Notes: generated from the sequence alone by a model not told the origin. A stretch of 31,016 nucleotides of DNA from Bacteroidales bacterium (GCA_024689525.1 JAILDI010000162.1:1-31016), one strand, 5' to 3'. Counted from the first letter of the stretch, positions 1 to 9,348 are shown. Numbers and translations: made by a program.

Positions 1-87
1 AACAATTATTAACAAAACAGTATAAAATAGTTAATATTTTTAAATTAAAAAATTTTAAAAATTATTCAAAATTTGCTTCTGAATGCC
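1..87. other. AT-rich gap downstream of sdhB
   Basis: This stretch is almost pure A/T and has no credible coding frame. On the minus strand, just past the sdhB stop, AAATTTT can pair with AAAATTT over a short loop and is followed by T-rich sequence, so weak termination is possible. The stem is only A-T pairs, so the call is tentative. No cytochrome b (sdhC) sequence is visible here. Confidence 0.3.
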
Positions 88-831
88 TTATTCGCTGAAT
101 CTAGCCTTTAAATATTCACGGTTAAGGCGGGCAATATGGTCGATGGTAACGTGCTTGGGGCACTCCATCTCGCAAGCACTTGTGTTAGTACAGTTGCCGA
201 ATCCCAGCTCGTCCATCTTGGCAACCATTGCGCGTGCACGGCGTGCAGCTTCGGGTTTACCTTGAGGCAGAAGCGCCAGCGAAGACACTCTGGCGGCCAC
301 GAACAGCATCGCAGAACCGTTCTTACAGGTTGCAACACAGGCGCCGCAACCAACGCAAGCGGCTGCATCCATCGACAGTTCGGCATCGTCGTGCGGAATC
401 AGGATGGTATTGGCATCCTGTGCCGATCCGGTACGCACCGTAATGAATCCACCGGCCTGGAGAATCTTGTCGAAGGCCTGACGGTCCACCACAAGGTCCT
501 TGATCACGGGGAATGCACCGCTTCTCCAGGGTTCCACGGTAATGGTGGCTCCCGGTTTGAAATGACGCATGAACAGCTGGCAGGTGGTAACCTGGTCGTC
601 CGGGCCGTGCGCGCGCCCGTCTATATATAAGGAACAGGCGCCGCAGATACCTTCGCGGCAGTCGTGATCGAATGCAATCGGTTCAACGCCCTTGCGGATA
701 AGCTGGTCGTTGAGGATATCAAGCATTTCGAGGAAGGAAGCGTCCTCCTCCACATCCGTAACGTGATATGTCTCGAAATGTCCTTTGCTCTTGGCGTTAC
801 GCTGACGCCATACTTTCACATTGTATTCCAT
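88..831 (-). CDS. sdhB: Succinate dehydrogenase/fumarate reductase iron-sulfur subunit
   Basis: This 247-residue protein is the electron-transfer subunit of complex II (succinate:quinone or quinol:fumarate oxidoreductase), at the cytoplasmic face of the inner membrane. An N-terminal plant-ferredoxin-type [2Fe-2S] domain shows C58, C63, C66 and C84 (motif CREGICGAC). The C-terminal domain carries C159-x2-C162-x2-C165-x3-C169 and C214/C220/C224 (ending CEMECPKH), the ligand pattern for the 4Fe-4S and 3Fe-4S clusters. Its ATG lies 1 bp from the end of sdhA, so the two are surely co-transcribed and probably translationally coupled. The long form with spaced C-terminal cysteines resembles the Bacteroidota/epsilonproteobacterial type, where the enzyme often works as fumarate reductase in anaerobes. 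The direction of reaction cannot be read from sequence. In the family the gene order is usually cytochrome b, flavoprotein, iron-sulfur protein; the cytochrome gene is not in this cluster. Confidence 0.96.
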   Translation of the reverse strand: MEYNVKVWRQRNAKSKGHFETYHVTDVEEDASFLEMLDILNDQLIRKGVEPIAFDHDCREGICGACSLYIDGRAHGPDDQVTTCQLFMRHFKPGATITVEPWRSGAFPVIKDLVVDRQAFDKILQAGGFITVRTGSAQDANTILIPHDDAELSMDAAACVGCGACVATCKNGSAMLFVAARVSSLALLPQGKPEAARRARAMVAKMDELGFGNCTNTSACEMECPKHVTIDHIARLNREYLKARFSE

Positions 832-832
832 A

Positions 833-2782
833 TCAGTCCTTATAGTTACGGGTTGCTATCTTGATGTTCTCATACTTGAGCGGTTCCTTGTGGAGTTCCG
901 GCTCAACTCCTTCTCCCTTGTACTCCCAGGCGCCCACGTACATGAAGTTCTCATCGTCACGCTTGGTTTCACCTTCCTCGGTCTGCATTTCCTCGCGGAA
1001 GTGGCCGCCGCAGGATTCCTTGCGGTGAAGGGCGTCGCGGGCCATAAGTTCGCCGATGTCGAAGAAATCGACAAGACGGAGGGCCTTCTCCAGTTCCTGG
1101 TTGAATTCCTCATTGCAACCCGGAACGCGCACGGTCTTCCAGAATTCCTCGCGCAGGGCTTTGATTTCCTCAATTCCCTTCTTGAGGCCTTCCTCGTTGC
1201 GGGCCATACCCACATACTCCCACATAATGTGGCCGAGTTTCTTGTGAATACTGTCCACGGTCTCGGTTCCCTTCACTGCGAAAATCTTAGCAATACGCTC
1301 CTTGACTTCCCTTTCCGCCTTTTCAAACTCTGGAGCGTTGACATCGGTCTTGGGCTCCGCAAATTTATGGGAAAGGTAATCGCCGATGGTGTAGGGAAGG
1401 ATGAAATATCCGTCGGCCAGGCCTTGCATAAGGGCCGATGCGCCCAGGCGGTTTCCGCCGTGGTCGGAGAAGTTGGCTTCGCCGATGGCGTACAGGCCGG
1501 GGATTGTGGTCTGCAGGTCATAATCGACCCAAAGACCGCCCATCGTGTAGTGGATGGCGGGATAAATCATCATAGGCTCTTCCCAGGGCGATGAGGATGT
1601 AATCTTCTCATACATTTGGAAGAGGTTGCCGTAGCGCTCCTCAACCCTCTGGTGGCCGAGCCTCTTGATGGCGTCGGCAAAGTCCAGGAACACGGCTAAA
1701 CCTGTTTCGTTCACGCCGAAGCCTGCATCGCAGCGCTCTTTGGCAGCGCGTGAAGCAACGTCACGGGGAACCAGGTTACCGAAAGCGGGATAACGGCGCT
1801 CCAGATAGTAGTCGCGGTCTTCCTCGGGAATCTGGGAAGGTTTGATTTCGTGCTTGCGAAGTTTCATCACATCTTCCATCTTCTTGGGAACCCAGATACG
1901 GCCGTCGTTGCGCAGGGATTCACTCATAAGGGTGAGTTTGCACTGCTGGTCGCCGTGAACGGGAATGCAGGTGGGATGGATCTGTGCGAAGCAGGGATTT
2001 GCAAAGAAAGCTCCCTTGCGGTAGGCCTGCATTGCGGCGCTGCCGTTGGAGTTCATTGCATTCGTGGAAAGGAAATAGGCATTTCCGTAACCACCAGTTG
2101 CAAGTACAACTGCGTGGGCGCCGAAACGCTCTATCTCACCGGTTACGAGGTTTCGGGCGATGATACCCTTAGCCTCGCCGTTGATGATTACGAGGTCGAG
2201 CATCTCGTGACGGGGATAACTCTTAACCGTACCTGCCGCAATTTCCTTGTTGAGGGAAGCATATGCGCCAAGGAGCAGCTGCTGACCGGTTTGTCCGCGG
2301 GCGTAGAAAGTACGGCTCACCTGAACGCCGCCGAATGAACGGTTTGCCAGGTATCCGCCGTATTCGCGTGCAAAGGGAACACCCTGGGCGACGCACTGGT
2401 CGATAATGGCTGCACTTACTTCCGCAAGACGGTAAACGTTGGCTTCCCGGCTGCGGTAGTCGCCTCCCTTGATGGTGTCGTAGAAGAGGCGATAGACGGA
2501 GTCGTTATCGTTCTGGTAGTTCTTTGCAGCGTTGATACCTCCCTGAGCGGCGATTGAATGCGCACGCCTGGGGGAATCGCTGATGCAGAATATCTTAACG
2601 TTGTATCCCAGTTCTCCGAGTGAAGCAGCTGCGGATGCACCGCCAAGACCGGTACCCACTACGATAACTTCCAGTTTCCGCTTGTTGTTAGGGGAAACAA
2701 TTCTGATTTCGGCTTTGCGCTTGGCCCATTTTTGCGCCAGAGGTCCGTCCGGAATCTTGGAGTTAAGTTTTAAGTCGGCCAT
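833..2782 (-). CDS. sdhA: Succinate dehydrogenase/fumarate reductase flavoprotein subunit
   Basis: The 649-residue catalytic subunit interconverts succinate and fumarate using covalently bound FAD. The Rossmann dinucleotide-binding motif GTGLGG is at residues 43-48. The FAD-attachment region [11 protein letters not shown] places the expected flavinylated histidine at H75. Further family signatures are the [10 protein letters not shown] segment and the GLYAIGEAN stretch near the second FAD-binding part. Length and sequence match the Bacteroidota/Wolinella-like class rather than the ~590-residue proteobacterial SdhA. A Bacteroidota promoter (TTTG, 20 bp, TATACTTG) lies just upstream, so transcription starts here and runs into sdhB. 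The upstream neighbour is ruvB and not the expected membrane cytochrome b subunit, which must be encoded elsewhere. Confidence 0.96.
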   Translation of the reverse strand: MADLKLNSKIPDGPLAQKWAKRKAEIRIVSPNNKRKLEVIVVGTGLGGASAAASLGELGYNVKIFCISDSPRRAHSIAAQGGINAAKNYQNDNDSVYRLFYDTIKGGDYRSREANVYRLAEVSAAIIDQCVAQGVPFAREYGGYLANRSFGGVQVSRTFYARGQTGQQLLLGAYASLNKEIAAGTVKSYPRHEMLDLVIINGEAKGIIARNLVTGEIERFGAHAVVLATGGYGNAYFLSTNAMNSNGSAAMQAYRKGAFFANPCFAQIHPTCIPVHGDQQCKLTLMSESLRNDGRIWVPKKMEDVMKLRKHEIKPSQIPEEDRDYYLERRYPAFGNLVPRDVASRAAKERCDAGFGVNETGLAVFLDFADAIKRLGHQRVEERYGNLFQMYEKITSSSPWEEPMMIYPAIHYTMGGLWVDYDLQTTIPGLYAIGEANFSDHGGNRLGASALMQGLADGYFILPYTIGDYLSHKFAEPKTDVNAPEFEKAEREVKERIAKIFAVKGTETVDSIHKKLGHIMWEYVGMARNEEGLKKGIEEIKALREEFWKTVRVPGCNEEFNQELEKALRLVDFFDIGELMARDALHRKESCGGHFREEMQTEEGETKRDDENFMYVGAWEYKGEGVEPELHKEPLKYENIKIATRNYKD

Positions 2783-2817
2783 ATCTTAAAGTTTAGGTTT
2801 AGGCTTATTATACTTTG

Positions 2818-2849
2818 CAAGTATAAAAAAAGAAATAGAAAAGTACAAA
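2818..2849 (-). promoter_or_regulatory. Promoter of sdhAB (TTTG-N20-TATACTTG)
   Basis: Read on the minus strand, TTTG (2849-2846), a 20-bp spacer and TATACTTG (2825-2818) match the Bacteroidota primary sigma consensus TTTG-N19/21-TAnnTTTG with one mismatch. Transcription would begin around 2811-2813, about 30 nt before the sdhA ATG. The -33 element falls inside the loop of the ruvB terminator hairpin. Confidence 0.65.
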
Positions 2850-2875
2850 CATTTAGCACTTTTCTATTTTTTATT
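2826..2875 (-). terminator. Intrinsic terminator of ruvB
   Basis: About 16 bp past the ruvB stop, on the minus strand, a 12-bp perfect stem (AAATAGAAAAGT / ACTTTTCTATTT) encloses a 13-nt loop. It is followed by CTTTTTTT. The stem is A/T-rich but long, and the U-tract is clear. The hairpin overlaps the sdhA promoter. Confidence 0.6.
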
Positions 2876-2890
2876 AGTATTTTTCTATAT

Positions 2891-3931
2891 CTAAAATAGA
2901 TTACCAGTCTCGTCTGGGGTAGCTTTTCGCAGGTTTAAATAAGAATCCAGGCCGAGGTGATGATAGGCCAGGTCGGTGGCGACGCGGCCGCGCTGGGTGC
3001 GCACTATGAAGCCTTCTTTGATGAGGAAGGGTTCATATACTTCCTCAAGAGTGCCTGAGTCTTCGCTGATGGAGGTGGCAAGGGTACCAACTCCAACCGG
3101 ACCGCCCTTAAAAGTAGTAATAAGTGTGCGAAGGATCTTGTTGTCAATGGAATCCAGGCCCCGGGTGTCGATTTTCAGCTTATTAAGGGCAAAGCGGGCT
3201 ATCTCCAGGTCGATGCTGCCATTGCCCACAACCTGGGCAAAGTCCCGCACGCGCTTCAGGAGCGCATTGGCGATACGGGGCGTACCGCGGCTGCGGAGGG
3301 CAATCTCGGAGGCTGCGTCATCGTCGATGGAAATATTCAGTATGGTGGCGCTGCGGATGATGATTTTTTTCAACTCTTTTGTATCGTAATACTCAAGAGC
3401 GCAGTTTATACCGAATCTTTCACGCAGGGGAGCTGTTAATAATCCACTTCGTGTGGTGGCTCCAACCAGGGTGAAAGGATTAAGGGCGATACGAACGCTC
3501 CGTGCTCCCGGACCCTTGTCTATCATAATGTCTATCACGTAATCCTCCATTGCGGAATACAGGTATTCCTCAACTTCAGGTGAGAGACGATGTATTTCAT
3601 CTATAAACAGGACATCTCCTGTTTCCAGGGACGTTAACAGACCCGCCAGATCCCCGGGCTTATCCAGCACCGGGCCGCTGGTAACCTTCATATTCACGCC
3701 CATCTCATTCGCAATGATGTGCGCCAGGGTGGTTTTTCCAAGCCCGGGAGGGCCATGGAAAATTACGTGATCCAGAGCCTCACCGCGCATCTTCGCGGCC
3801 TTTATATATATATTAAGGTTAGAGACGATTTCGTTCTGTCCTGTAAAATCGTCCAGCTCCCTTGGGCGGATTATTCCGTCCAATTCATTATCTTTGCGCT
3901 GATTTGTGCTGTGAGGGTCGAAGTCACTCAT
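2891..3931 (-). CDS. ruvB: Holliday junction branch migration ATPase RuvB
   Basis: This 346-residue AAA+ motor forms hexameric rings that drive branch migration of Holliday junctions with RuvA during recombinational repair. Walker A is GPPGLGKT (residues 60-67) and Walker B is DEIH (111-114). The sensor/arginine-finger region [17 protein letters not shown] follows. The C-terminal winged helix includes the [14 protein letters not shown] segment typical of RuvB. The length is normal. It stands alone, with its own -7 element upstream and a terminator downstream. ruvA and ruvC are not adjacent. It is divergent from mfd, another DNA repair gene. Confidence 0.98.
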   Translation of the reverse strand: MSDFDPHSTNQRKDNELDGIIRPRELDDFTGQNEIVSNLNIYIKAAKMRGEALDHVIFHGPPGLGKTTLAHIIANEMGVNMKVTSGPVLDKPGDLAGLLTSLETGDVLFIDEIHRLSPEVEEYLYSAMEDYVIDIMIDKGPGARSVRIALNPFTLVGATTRSGLLTAPLRERFGINCALEYYDTKELKKIIIRSATILNISIDDDAASEIALRSRGTPRIANALLKRVRDFAQVVGNGSIDLEIARFALNKLKIDTRGLDSIDNKILRTLITTFKGGPVGVGTLATSISEDSGTLEEVYEPFLIKEGFIVRTQRGRVATDLAYHHLGLDSYLNLRKATPDETGNLF

Positions 3932-3955
3932 TGGGTGGGTCGGTTAATTCAGCTA

Positions 3956-3963
3956 CAAATATA
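3956..3963 (-). promoter_or_regulatory. -7 element for ruvB (TATATTTG)
   Basis: On the minus strand TATATTTG is a perfect match to the Bacteroidota -7 consensus TAnnTTTG. It sits about 25 bp before the ruvB ATG, giving a short leader. No clear TTTG -33 box is visible at the usual spacing, so the assignment rests on the -7 match and its position. Confidence 0.5.
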
Positions 3964-4003
3964 GTTCTTTTTATTTTTATTTAAGGTATGATGATTATAT
4001 GGC

Positions 4004-4164
4004 TGTTGAAATGTTGATAACTAGAATAAGTAATTGATTTATAATTATTTATTTTTAAAAATAATGTTAAGAAGATTGTTGGGAAGATGTGAAAAATCCG
4101 TAAAGGAGAAAAACGGATTTCCGGCCCGACAGTTATTAACAGGGTTATAAACAGGTTTTCAACA
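4004..4164. promoter_or_regulatory. DnaA-box-like cluster between ruvB and mfd
   Basis: The ruvB-mfd gap contains TGTTGAAA (4004-4011) and TGTTGATAA (4012-4020, reverse complement TTATCAACA). An almost pure A/T stretch (4020-4070) follows, then three near-tandem motifs in the other orientation: TTATTAACA (4133-4141), TTATAAACA (4145-4153) and TTTTCAACA (4156-4164), spaced 12 and 11 bp. An 8-bp hairpin (AAATCCGT 4094-4101 / ACGGATTT 4113-4120) lies between. The motifs resemble DnaA boxes (consensus TTATCCACA), though none matches perfectly. The region could be a DnaA- or other repressor-binding site for mfd, or an origin-like element. Function is inferred. Confidence 0.35.
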
Positions 4165-4179
4165 GGAAAAAGGCATATA

Positions 4180-7100
4180 ATGTTAATAAGTGAAAATAAA
4201 GAGGTTTTTTGCAGCGGACTGTTCCTTTCAGCCCGGTGGATGGTCATATCCAAAGAGGTAAAGAAAGGAACACATCTCATAGTCCTTCCCAATAAGGAGG
4301 CTGCGGAATACTGCACCGCCGACCTGTATAATCTTACTGAAGGGGACTGTGTATTCTTTCTCCCGGACTCCGGAAAAAACGTAGAACGCAGCAATTATAA
4401 GTCATCGCTCGGAGTCCAGCGCACCGCCGCCATCGGCAAAATTCTGGAAAAAAACTCCGACAAACTCTTCATAGTATCCTACCCCGAGGCCCTGGAGGAG
4501 AAGGTCCCCGCCCCATCGGCAATGAGCCAGAACCTCATCAAAATAACCGAGGGGGAGGAATTGCCGTATAGCAAACTCATCGACCTGCTCATAAACCAAG
4601 GCTTCGAGAGGGTCGATTTCGTCTCGTCCCCCGGCCAGTTCGCGGTTCGCGGCTCCGTCATCGACATATTCTCCTATTCGCTGGACAAGCCCTACCGGAT
4701 CTTATATTTCGGCGATGAGGTCGATGGCATCCATATTTTCGACTGCAATACCCAGCTCTCGGTGGAAAAATGCTCCGAGGCCGATATATACCCGGACATC
4801 AGCCTTGACCAGGGGGTCGATGGAGTGTCGATAGCCTCGCTCCTTCCGGAATCGACCCGCGTATGGCTGGACTCGTCGGATATGTACAGGGGGATGGATT
4901 TCTTTGCCGATCTGGCCCGATTCCACCGCATCTACCTTGATATTCCGCTGATGAGGCAGAATGTCGACGCGGTGAAGTTCCATATCAGCCCCCAGCCGGT
5001 ATTCAACAAGAACTTCGAACTGCTCATTTCCGATATACGGGAGCACATCGAAAAGAACTACAAGGTATATATCCTCGGGGAAAAATCGTCCCAGCTGGAA
5101 AGGTTAAGGTCGATTATGCTCCAGGACGAGGCCGCGCTGATGCCGGATTTCATCCAGGGCAAGACGCTGCACGCCGGCTTCATCGACCATGACAATATGG
5201 TCTGTTATTATACCGATCATGAGATTTTCGACCGTTTCCACCGAGTGCGCATGCGCCGGAGCGTGGAAAAGTCGGAACAACTCACCCTCAACGACCTTTC
5301 GGCTTTCAATATCGGCGATTATATCGTCCATATCGACCATGGAGTCGGAGTTTTCGGCGGCCTGGTGAAGATGAAGGACGATATGGGGCGCGTGCGCGAA
5401 GTTGTGAAGCTGATGTACAAGGACAACGACGTAGTGTTCGTTTCGGTCCATTCGCTTCACAAGATTTCCCGCTTTCGCTCCAAGGAAGGGGAGGCTCCGC
5501 GTATTAATAAGCTGGGTTCCAAGACCTGGGCAAATCTTAAGGCTGGTGCCAAGTCTAAGGTCAAGGATATTGCAAAGGATCTTATCCAGCTATATGCCCG
5601 CCGCAAGGCTTCCAAAGGATTTGCTTTTTCTGCCGATACTTACCTGCAGGAGGAGTTGGAATCGTCCTTTATGTATGAGGATACTCCGGATCAGGAGAAG
5701 GCGACGATTGCCGTGAAGCGGGATATGGAGGATACTCCTCCTATGGACCGCCTGATATGTGGCGATGTCGGCTTTGGTAAAACCGAAATAGCCATCAGGG
5801 CTGCGTTTAAGGCGGTTTCCGACAGTAAACAAGTGGTCGTACTGGTGCCTACTACGATACTTTCATTACAGCATTACGAGACTTTCCGTTCCCGCCTGGA
5901 GAACTTCCCCTGCACGGTGGATTATGTGAGCAGATTGCGTTCCGCTAAGGAGATTACTGATATAAAGAAGAGGCTCAAGGAAGGGAAGATCGACATACTC
6001 ATCGGCACTCATAAAATTCTGGGCGCCGGCTTCGAATTCAGGGACCTGGGGCTGCTTATTATAGACGAGGAGCAGAAATTCGGCGTCGCGGCAAAGGAAA
6101 AACTGCGTCAGCTAAGAACATCGGTCGACACTTTGACCCTGACTGCTACTCCTATCCCTCGAACACTGCAATTCTCCCTCCTGGGCGCGCGCGACCTTTC
6201 AATCATAAATACTCCCCCGCCCAACCGAATTCCCATCCAGACGGAAATTATCCTGTTCGACGAAAGAGAGATAAAGAGCATCATTTCCTATGAACTGAAC
6301 CGCGGCGGTCAGATATTCTTCCTGCATAATAAGGTAGAGGAACTTCCGGCCATACACGATATTCTGCAAAGGCTTGTGCCCGATATGAAAATATGCGTGG
6401 CGCACGGCCAGATGGAGTCCCGCGAACTGGAAAACCGTATGCTGGACTTTATGAGGGGAGAGTACGATATGCTGCTCTGCACCACCATTATCGAAAATGG
6501 CCTGGATATACCCAATGCCAATACCATATTAATTAATGGTGCACAGAATATCGGCCTTTCCGATTTACATCAGCTGCGCGGCAGGGTAGGCCGGTCCAAT
6601 AAGAAGGCTTTCTGCTACCTGATAGTTCCTCCGCTGATTTCAATTACCGATGACGCCCGCCGCAGGCTTAAGGCTATAGAAGAGTTTTCGGATTTAGGCA
6701 GCGGATTCAATATTGCTATGCAGGATCTGGACATCCGCGGCGCCGGCAATCTCCTTGGTGCGGAACAGAGCGGCTTTATTTCCGATATGGGCTTTGAAAC
6801 GTATCAGAAGATACTTTCGGAGGCTATGGAGGAACTGGGAGTGGAGACAGGACTGTCCACGCGTCAGTCCCGCGAGGCGTTCGTGGAGGACTGCACCATC
6901 GAAACCGACCAGCCCGCCCTTATCCCGGACGACTATATCGACATGACTGCTGAAAAGATCCGGATATACAAGAATCTGGATTCCATGACCGGCGACAAGG
7001 AAATCGACAGGCTTTCGCATCAGCTGGAAGACAGGTTCGGCCCGCTTCCCGTTGAGGTTTCCAACCTTCTTCTGGTGGTTAAGATCCGCAACCTGGGCGC

Positions 7101-7329
7101 GTCGATGGGCTTCGAAAAGATTATCATCAAGAACGGGATGCAGATTATGTTCTTCGTGAGCAATCCGATGTCGGGCTATTACAAGTCCGGACAGTTCTCA
7201 AATCTGCTGGACAGGGTTAACCTGCAGACCCAGTTCAAGTTCAACCAGGACAACGGAAAACTGCGCATAGTAACCCGCGGAGTTGATTCCCTGGCCAGGG
7301 CACTTGGAAATTTGAAGTTGCTTCAGTAA
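4180..7329 (+). CDS. mfd: Transcription-repair coupling factor Mfd
   Basis: This 1049-residue protein removes RNA polymerase stalled at DNA lesions and recruits UvrA for nucleotide excision repair. The N-terminal part resembles UvrB (residues about 30-300; QGFERVDFVSSPGQFAVRG and VIDIFSY are typical). The CarD-like RNA polymerase interaction domain begins near residue 373 (IGDYIVHIDHGVGVF). The RecG-like helicase module has Walker A GDVGFGKTE (528-536), DEEQ box (629-632) and motif III TATPIPRT (655-662), followed by QLRGRVGRS in the second RecA lobe. The TRCF C-terminal domain covers roughly the last 150 residues. The protein is slightly shorter than many Mfd proteins at the N-terminus, but no better upstream start is seen. 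The promoter was not identified; the upstream gap holds the DnaA-box-like motifs. A promoter for coaX overlaps its stop codon. Confidence 0.98.
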   Translation: MLISENKEVFCSGLFLSARWMVISKEVKKGTHLIVLPNKEAAEYCTADLYNLTEGDCVFFLPDSGKNVERSNYKSSLGVQRTAAIGKILEKNSDKLFIVSYPEALEEKVPAPSAMSQNLIKITEGEELPYSKLIDLLINQGFERVDFVSSPGQFAVRGSVIDIFSYSLDKPYRILYFGDEVDGIHIFDCNTQLSVEKCSEADIYPDISLDQGVDGVSIASLLPESTRVWLDSSDMYRGMDFFADLARFHRIYLDIPLMRQNVDAVKFHISPQPVFNKNFELLISDIREHIEKNYKVYILGEKSSQLERLRSIMLQDEAALMPDFIQGKTLHAGFIDHDNMVCYYTDHEIFDRFHRVRMRRSVEKSEQLTLNDLSAFNIGDYIVHIDHGVGVFGGLVKMKDDMGRVREVVKLMYKDNDVVFVSVHSLHKISRFRSKEGEAPRINKLGSKTWANLKAGAKSKVKDIAKDLIQLYARRKASKGFAFSADTYLQEELESSFMYEDTPDQEKATIAVKRDMEDTPPMDRLICGDVGFGKTEIAIRAAFKAVSDSKQVVVLVPTTILSLQHYETFRSRLENFPCTVDYVSRLRSAKEITDIKKRLKEGKIDILIGTHKILGAGFEFRDLGLLIIDEEQKFGVAAKEKLRQLRTSVDTLTLTATPIPRTLQFSLLGARDLSIINTPPPNRIPIQTEIILFDEREIKSIISYELNRGGQIFFLHNKVEELPAIHDILQRLVPDMKICVAHGQMESRELENRMLDFMRGEYDMLLCTTIIENGLDIPNANTILINGAQNIGLSDLHQLRGRVGRSNKKAFCYLIVPPLISITDDARRRLKAIEEFSDLGSGFNIAMQDLDIRGAGNLLGAEQSGFISDMGFETYQKILSEAMEELGVETGLSTRQSREAFVEDCTIETDQPALIPDDYIDMTAEKIRIYKNLDSMTGDKEIDRLSHQLEDRFGPLPVEVSNLLLVVKIRNLGASMGFEKIIIKNGMQIMFFVSNPMSGYYKSGQFSNLLDRVNLQTQFKFNQDNGKLRIVTRGVDSLARALGNLKLLQ

Positions 7330-7334
7330 CTTTG
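7304..7334 (+). promoter_or_regulatory. Promoter of coaX inside the mfd 3' end
   Basis: TTG (7304-7306), a 20-bp spacer and TAACTTTG (7327-7334) fit the Bacteroidota consensus; the -7 element is a perfect TAnnTTTG. The mfd stop codon TAA forms the first bases of the -7 element. The predicted start site is at or within a few bases of the coaX ATG at 7341, so the transcript would be leaderless or nearly so. Confidence 0.55.
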
Positions 7335-7340
7335 TAAGCT

Positions 7341-8066
7341 ATGTCGAATCTTCTGGTCGAAATTGGAAATACAGCTCTGAAGGCTGCCTGGTCACAGGGA
7401 ATAACCCTCGGAAAGACTTTCCGCTATCAGGGGGAGAAGTTTATGGATTTCATCCTCGGGCTCACCGCAAAGGAAAAACCCGAGGTGCTCCTTGTATCTT
7501 CCGTAGTGGAAATAAGTGCCGATGACAAAGCCGTCCTGGAGGGAGAATGCACCAATCTGCTTCTCCTGGATCCCGCTCATAAGGAATTCATGGTCTCCCA
7601 CGGCCTTCCCGCATATATTTCCTTCGACAGGGCCGCATCCATAATGGCCGCCCGATATCTTTTCCGTGGAAAGGGCTGTACAATAGTCGATTTTGGAACA
7701 ACCCTGACTGTCGACTTTACCGATGAAAAGGGAAATTACCGCGGCGGAAACATATCTCTGGGCTGCCGCACAAGGTTCAAGGCCCTGAACAGGTATTCCC
7801 GTTCGCTTCCCCTTGTGAATACCCCGGACGACTGTCCGGTTATCGGCCTTTCGGAAAATGAATCCATAGAGAGCGGAGTGATTAACGGCATAGTGTACGA
7901 GATAGAGGGCTATCTGGCTCTCAATCCGGAAAATGTGGCCGTATTTACCGGCGGAGATGCGAATTATTTTGCAAAACGGATGAAAAATTCCATCTTTGCA
8001 GTTTGTAACCTCGTTTTGATGGGGTTGGCATTAATTGCTGACGAATATGTCAAGAGTATTGATTAA
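7341..8066 (+). CDS. coaX: Type III pantothenate kinase
   Basis: The 241-residue enzyme phosphorylates pantothenate, the first step of coenzyme A synthesis in the cytoplasm. It belongs to the ASKHA fold. Visible motifs are the phosphate-binding turn EIGNT (residues 7-11), the SFDRAAS motif carrying the likely catalytic Asp, VDFGTTLTVDF (ADP-binding/PHOSPHATE-2-like), and GGNISLGCRTRFKAL typical of Bacteroidota CoaX. The first motif has Glu at position 7, where most CoaX proteins have Asp (DxGNT), and the second lacks the usual Gly-Tyr before Asp-Arg. The protein may still be active, but this deserves checking. It has its own promoter at the mfd stop codon, and its last 20 bp overlap the next gene. 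Confidence 0.9.
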   Translation: MSNLLVEIGNTALKAAWSQGITLGKTFRYQGEKFMDFILGLTAKEKPEVLLVSSVVEISADDKAVLEGECTNLLLLDPAHKEFMVSHGLPAYISFDRAASIMAARYLFRGKGCTIVDFGTTLTVDFTDEKGNYRGGNISLGCRTRFKALNRYSRSLPLVNTPDDCPVIGLSENESIESGVINGIVYEIEGYLALNPENVAVFTGGDANYFAKRMKNSIFAVCNLVLMGLALIADEYVKSID

Positions 8067-9348
8067 AGCTTGCGCCATAGCGGCCGGGCTGCTTTTTGCG
8101 GCTCTGGGCGCCAGCGCGCAGGACAATGGAACATATAGCGGCTATTCGCCCTATTCCGTATATGGTGTGGGTCCCCTGCACCAGGCGGGTACGGCATATA
8201 ACCGCAGTATGGGCGGGGTGGGCATCGCCAGTAGGAACAACCGTTTCGTCAACATACTGAATCCCGCGTCCATAACCGCGCGCGATTCCCTTTCCTTTAT
8301 GGCGGACTTCGGCCTGGACGGCCGTGCATCCATATTCAACGACGGCCAGTACCGCAGCGGCAACAACCTGTTCAACATAAGCGATTTTGTACTTTCCTTC
8401 CCGATATACAGGCATTCCGCCTTTATGGTGGGAATAACCCCCTATAGCGACGTTGGCTATAAATTCGTGGATAAGGATTACGGCGCCGCAAGTATTGCGG
8501 AGAACGGAATCCGCACATCGACCTACGCTGGCGGGGGCAGTGTCTACCAGCTTTTCGCCGGCGCTGCGGTAACATTATGGAAGAGGCTTTCCATCGGCGG
8601 AGAATATATTTTCTATTTCGGAGATATCGAACGCAGTTCCAAGGATGTCTATTCCAAATCCGACGTCCTGGGACAGACGCAGAGTTATATCTATCAGATA
8701 ACCGGTCATTCCTTCAAGGGAGGACTGCAGTACGAACAGCCCATCGGCAATGACCGACTCACCTTCGGGGCTACATATCTGCTGGAAGCGCCAGTCAGCG
8801 GATATCGCACTTATTCATCGGCCCGTGTAATTTCCGGTTCCAGCGAAACCCCGTCTGAGGAAGAAGTAAAGGTCGATGGCATCCGTTTCGGCAGCGAAGC
8901 CGGTTTCGGCCTCGCCTATCAGGTGGCCGACAAATACCGTTTCGAGGTGGATTATACGATGTCGGACTGGAAAAATTCCGGTTTCGACGCCATGCCCGGC
9001 CTTTCCAATGAAAATTTTTCATCGGGCCTGGCGCATTCGTTCAAGGCGGGTGTCGAATACACCCCCAACCGCTTCGACATACGTTATTATATGAAGCGCG
9101 TAAGCTACAGGGCGGGCATATATTACGATCAGTCGTATTTTATGGTTAACAACCAGCCTGTCAATGATATAGGTATTACGGTTGGCGCCACTTTCCCAGT
9201 GTTCCGCTGGTACAACGGACTCACGGTGGGGCTCCAGGCCGGGCAGCGCGGAGTAGCCGGTTCCGGTATGGTCCGGGAGCGTTATTTCGGCTTCAGCCTG
9301 GGTGCGAACATCTTTGATATATGGTTCCAGAAACCGCATTATGAATAG
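8047..9348 (+). CDS. Outer-membrane beta-barrel protein, FadL/PorV-like
   Basis: A 433-residue exported protein with a clear signal peptide (basic start, hydrophobic run, cleavage after ALGASAQ). The early segment RSMGGVGIASRNNRFVNILNPAS resembles the start of FadL/PorV-type barrels, where glycine-rich turns precede an NPA motif. The remainder alternates aromatic and polar residues as in barrel strands. The ligand is unknown. I chose ATG 8047 over the TTG 12 bp upstream because it begins the signal peptide directly. It overlaps coaX by 20 bp, indicating co-transcription. The position between coaX and a TPR protein/lptC is, as I recall it, a conserved Bacteroidota arrangement and suggests a role in envelope biogenesis, but no function is shown. 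Confidence 0.8.
   Translation: MSRVLIKACAIAAGLLFAALGASAQDNGTYSGYSPYSVYGVGPLHQAGTAYNRSMGGVGIASRNNRFVNILNPASITARDSLSFMADFGLDGRASIFNDGQYRSGNNLFNISDFVLSFPIYRHSAFMVGITPYSDVGYKFVDKDYGAASIAENGIRTSTYAGGGSVYQLFAGAAVTLWKRLSIGGEYIFYFGDIERSSKDVYSKSDVLGQTQSYIYQITGHSFKGGLQYEQPIGNDRLTFGATYLLEAPVSGYRTYSSARVISGSSETPSEEEVKVDGIRFGSEAGFGLAYQVADKYRFEVDYTMSDWKNSGFDAMPGLSNENFSSGLAHSFKAGVEYTPNRFDIRYYMKRVSYRAGIYYDQSYFMVNNQPVNDIGITVGATFPVFRWYNGLTVGLQAGQRGVAGSGMVRERYFGFSLGANIFDIWFQKPHYE

Noticed and set aside
6..14. TTATTAACA as a DnaA box (also TGTTGATAA at 9393-9401)
   Set aside because: Single isolated matches in AT-rich sequence are expected by chance; only the cluster at 4004-4164 was kept as a candidate.
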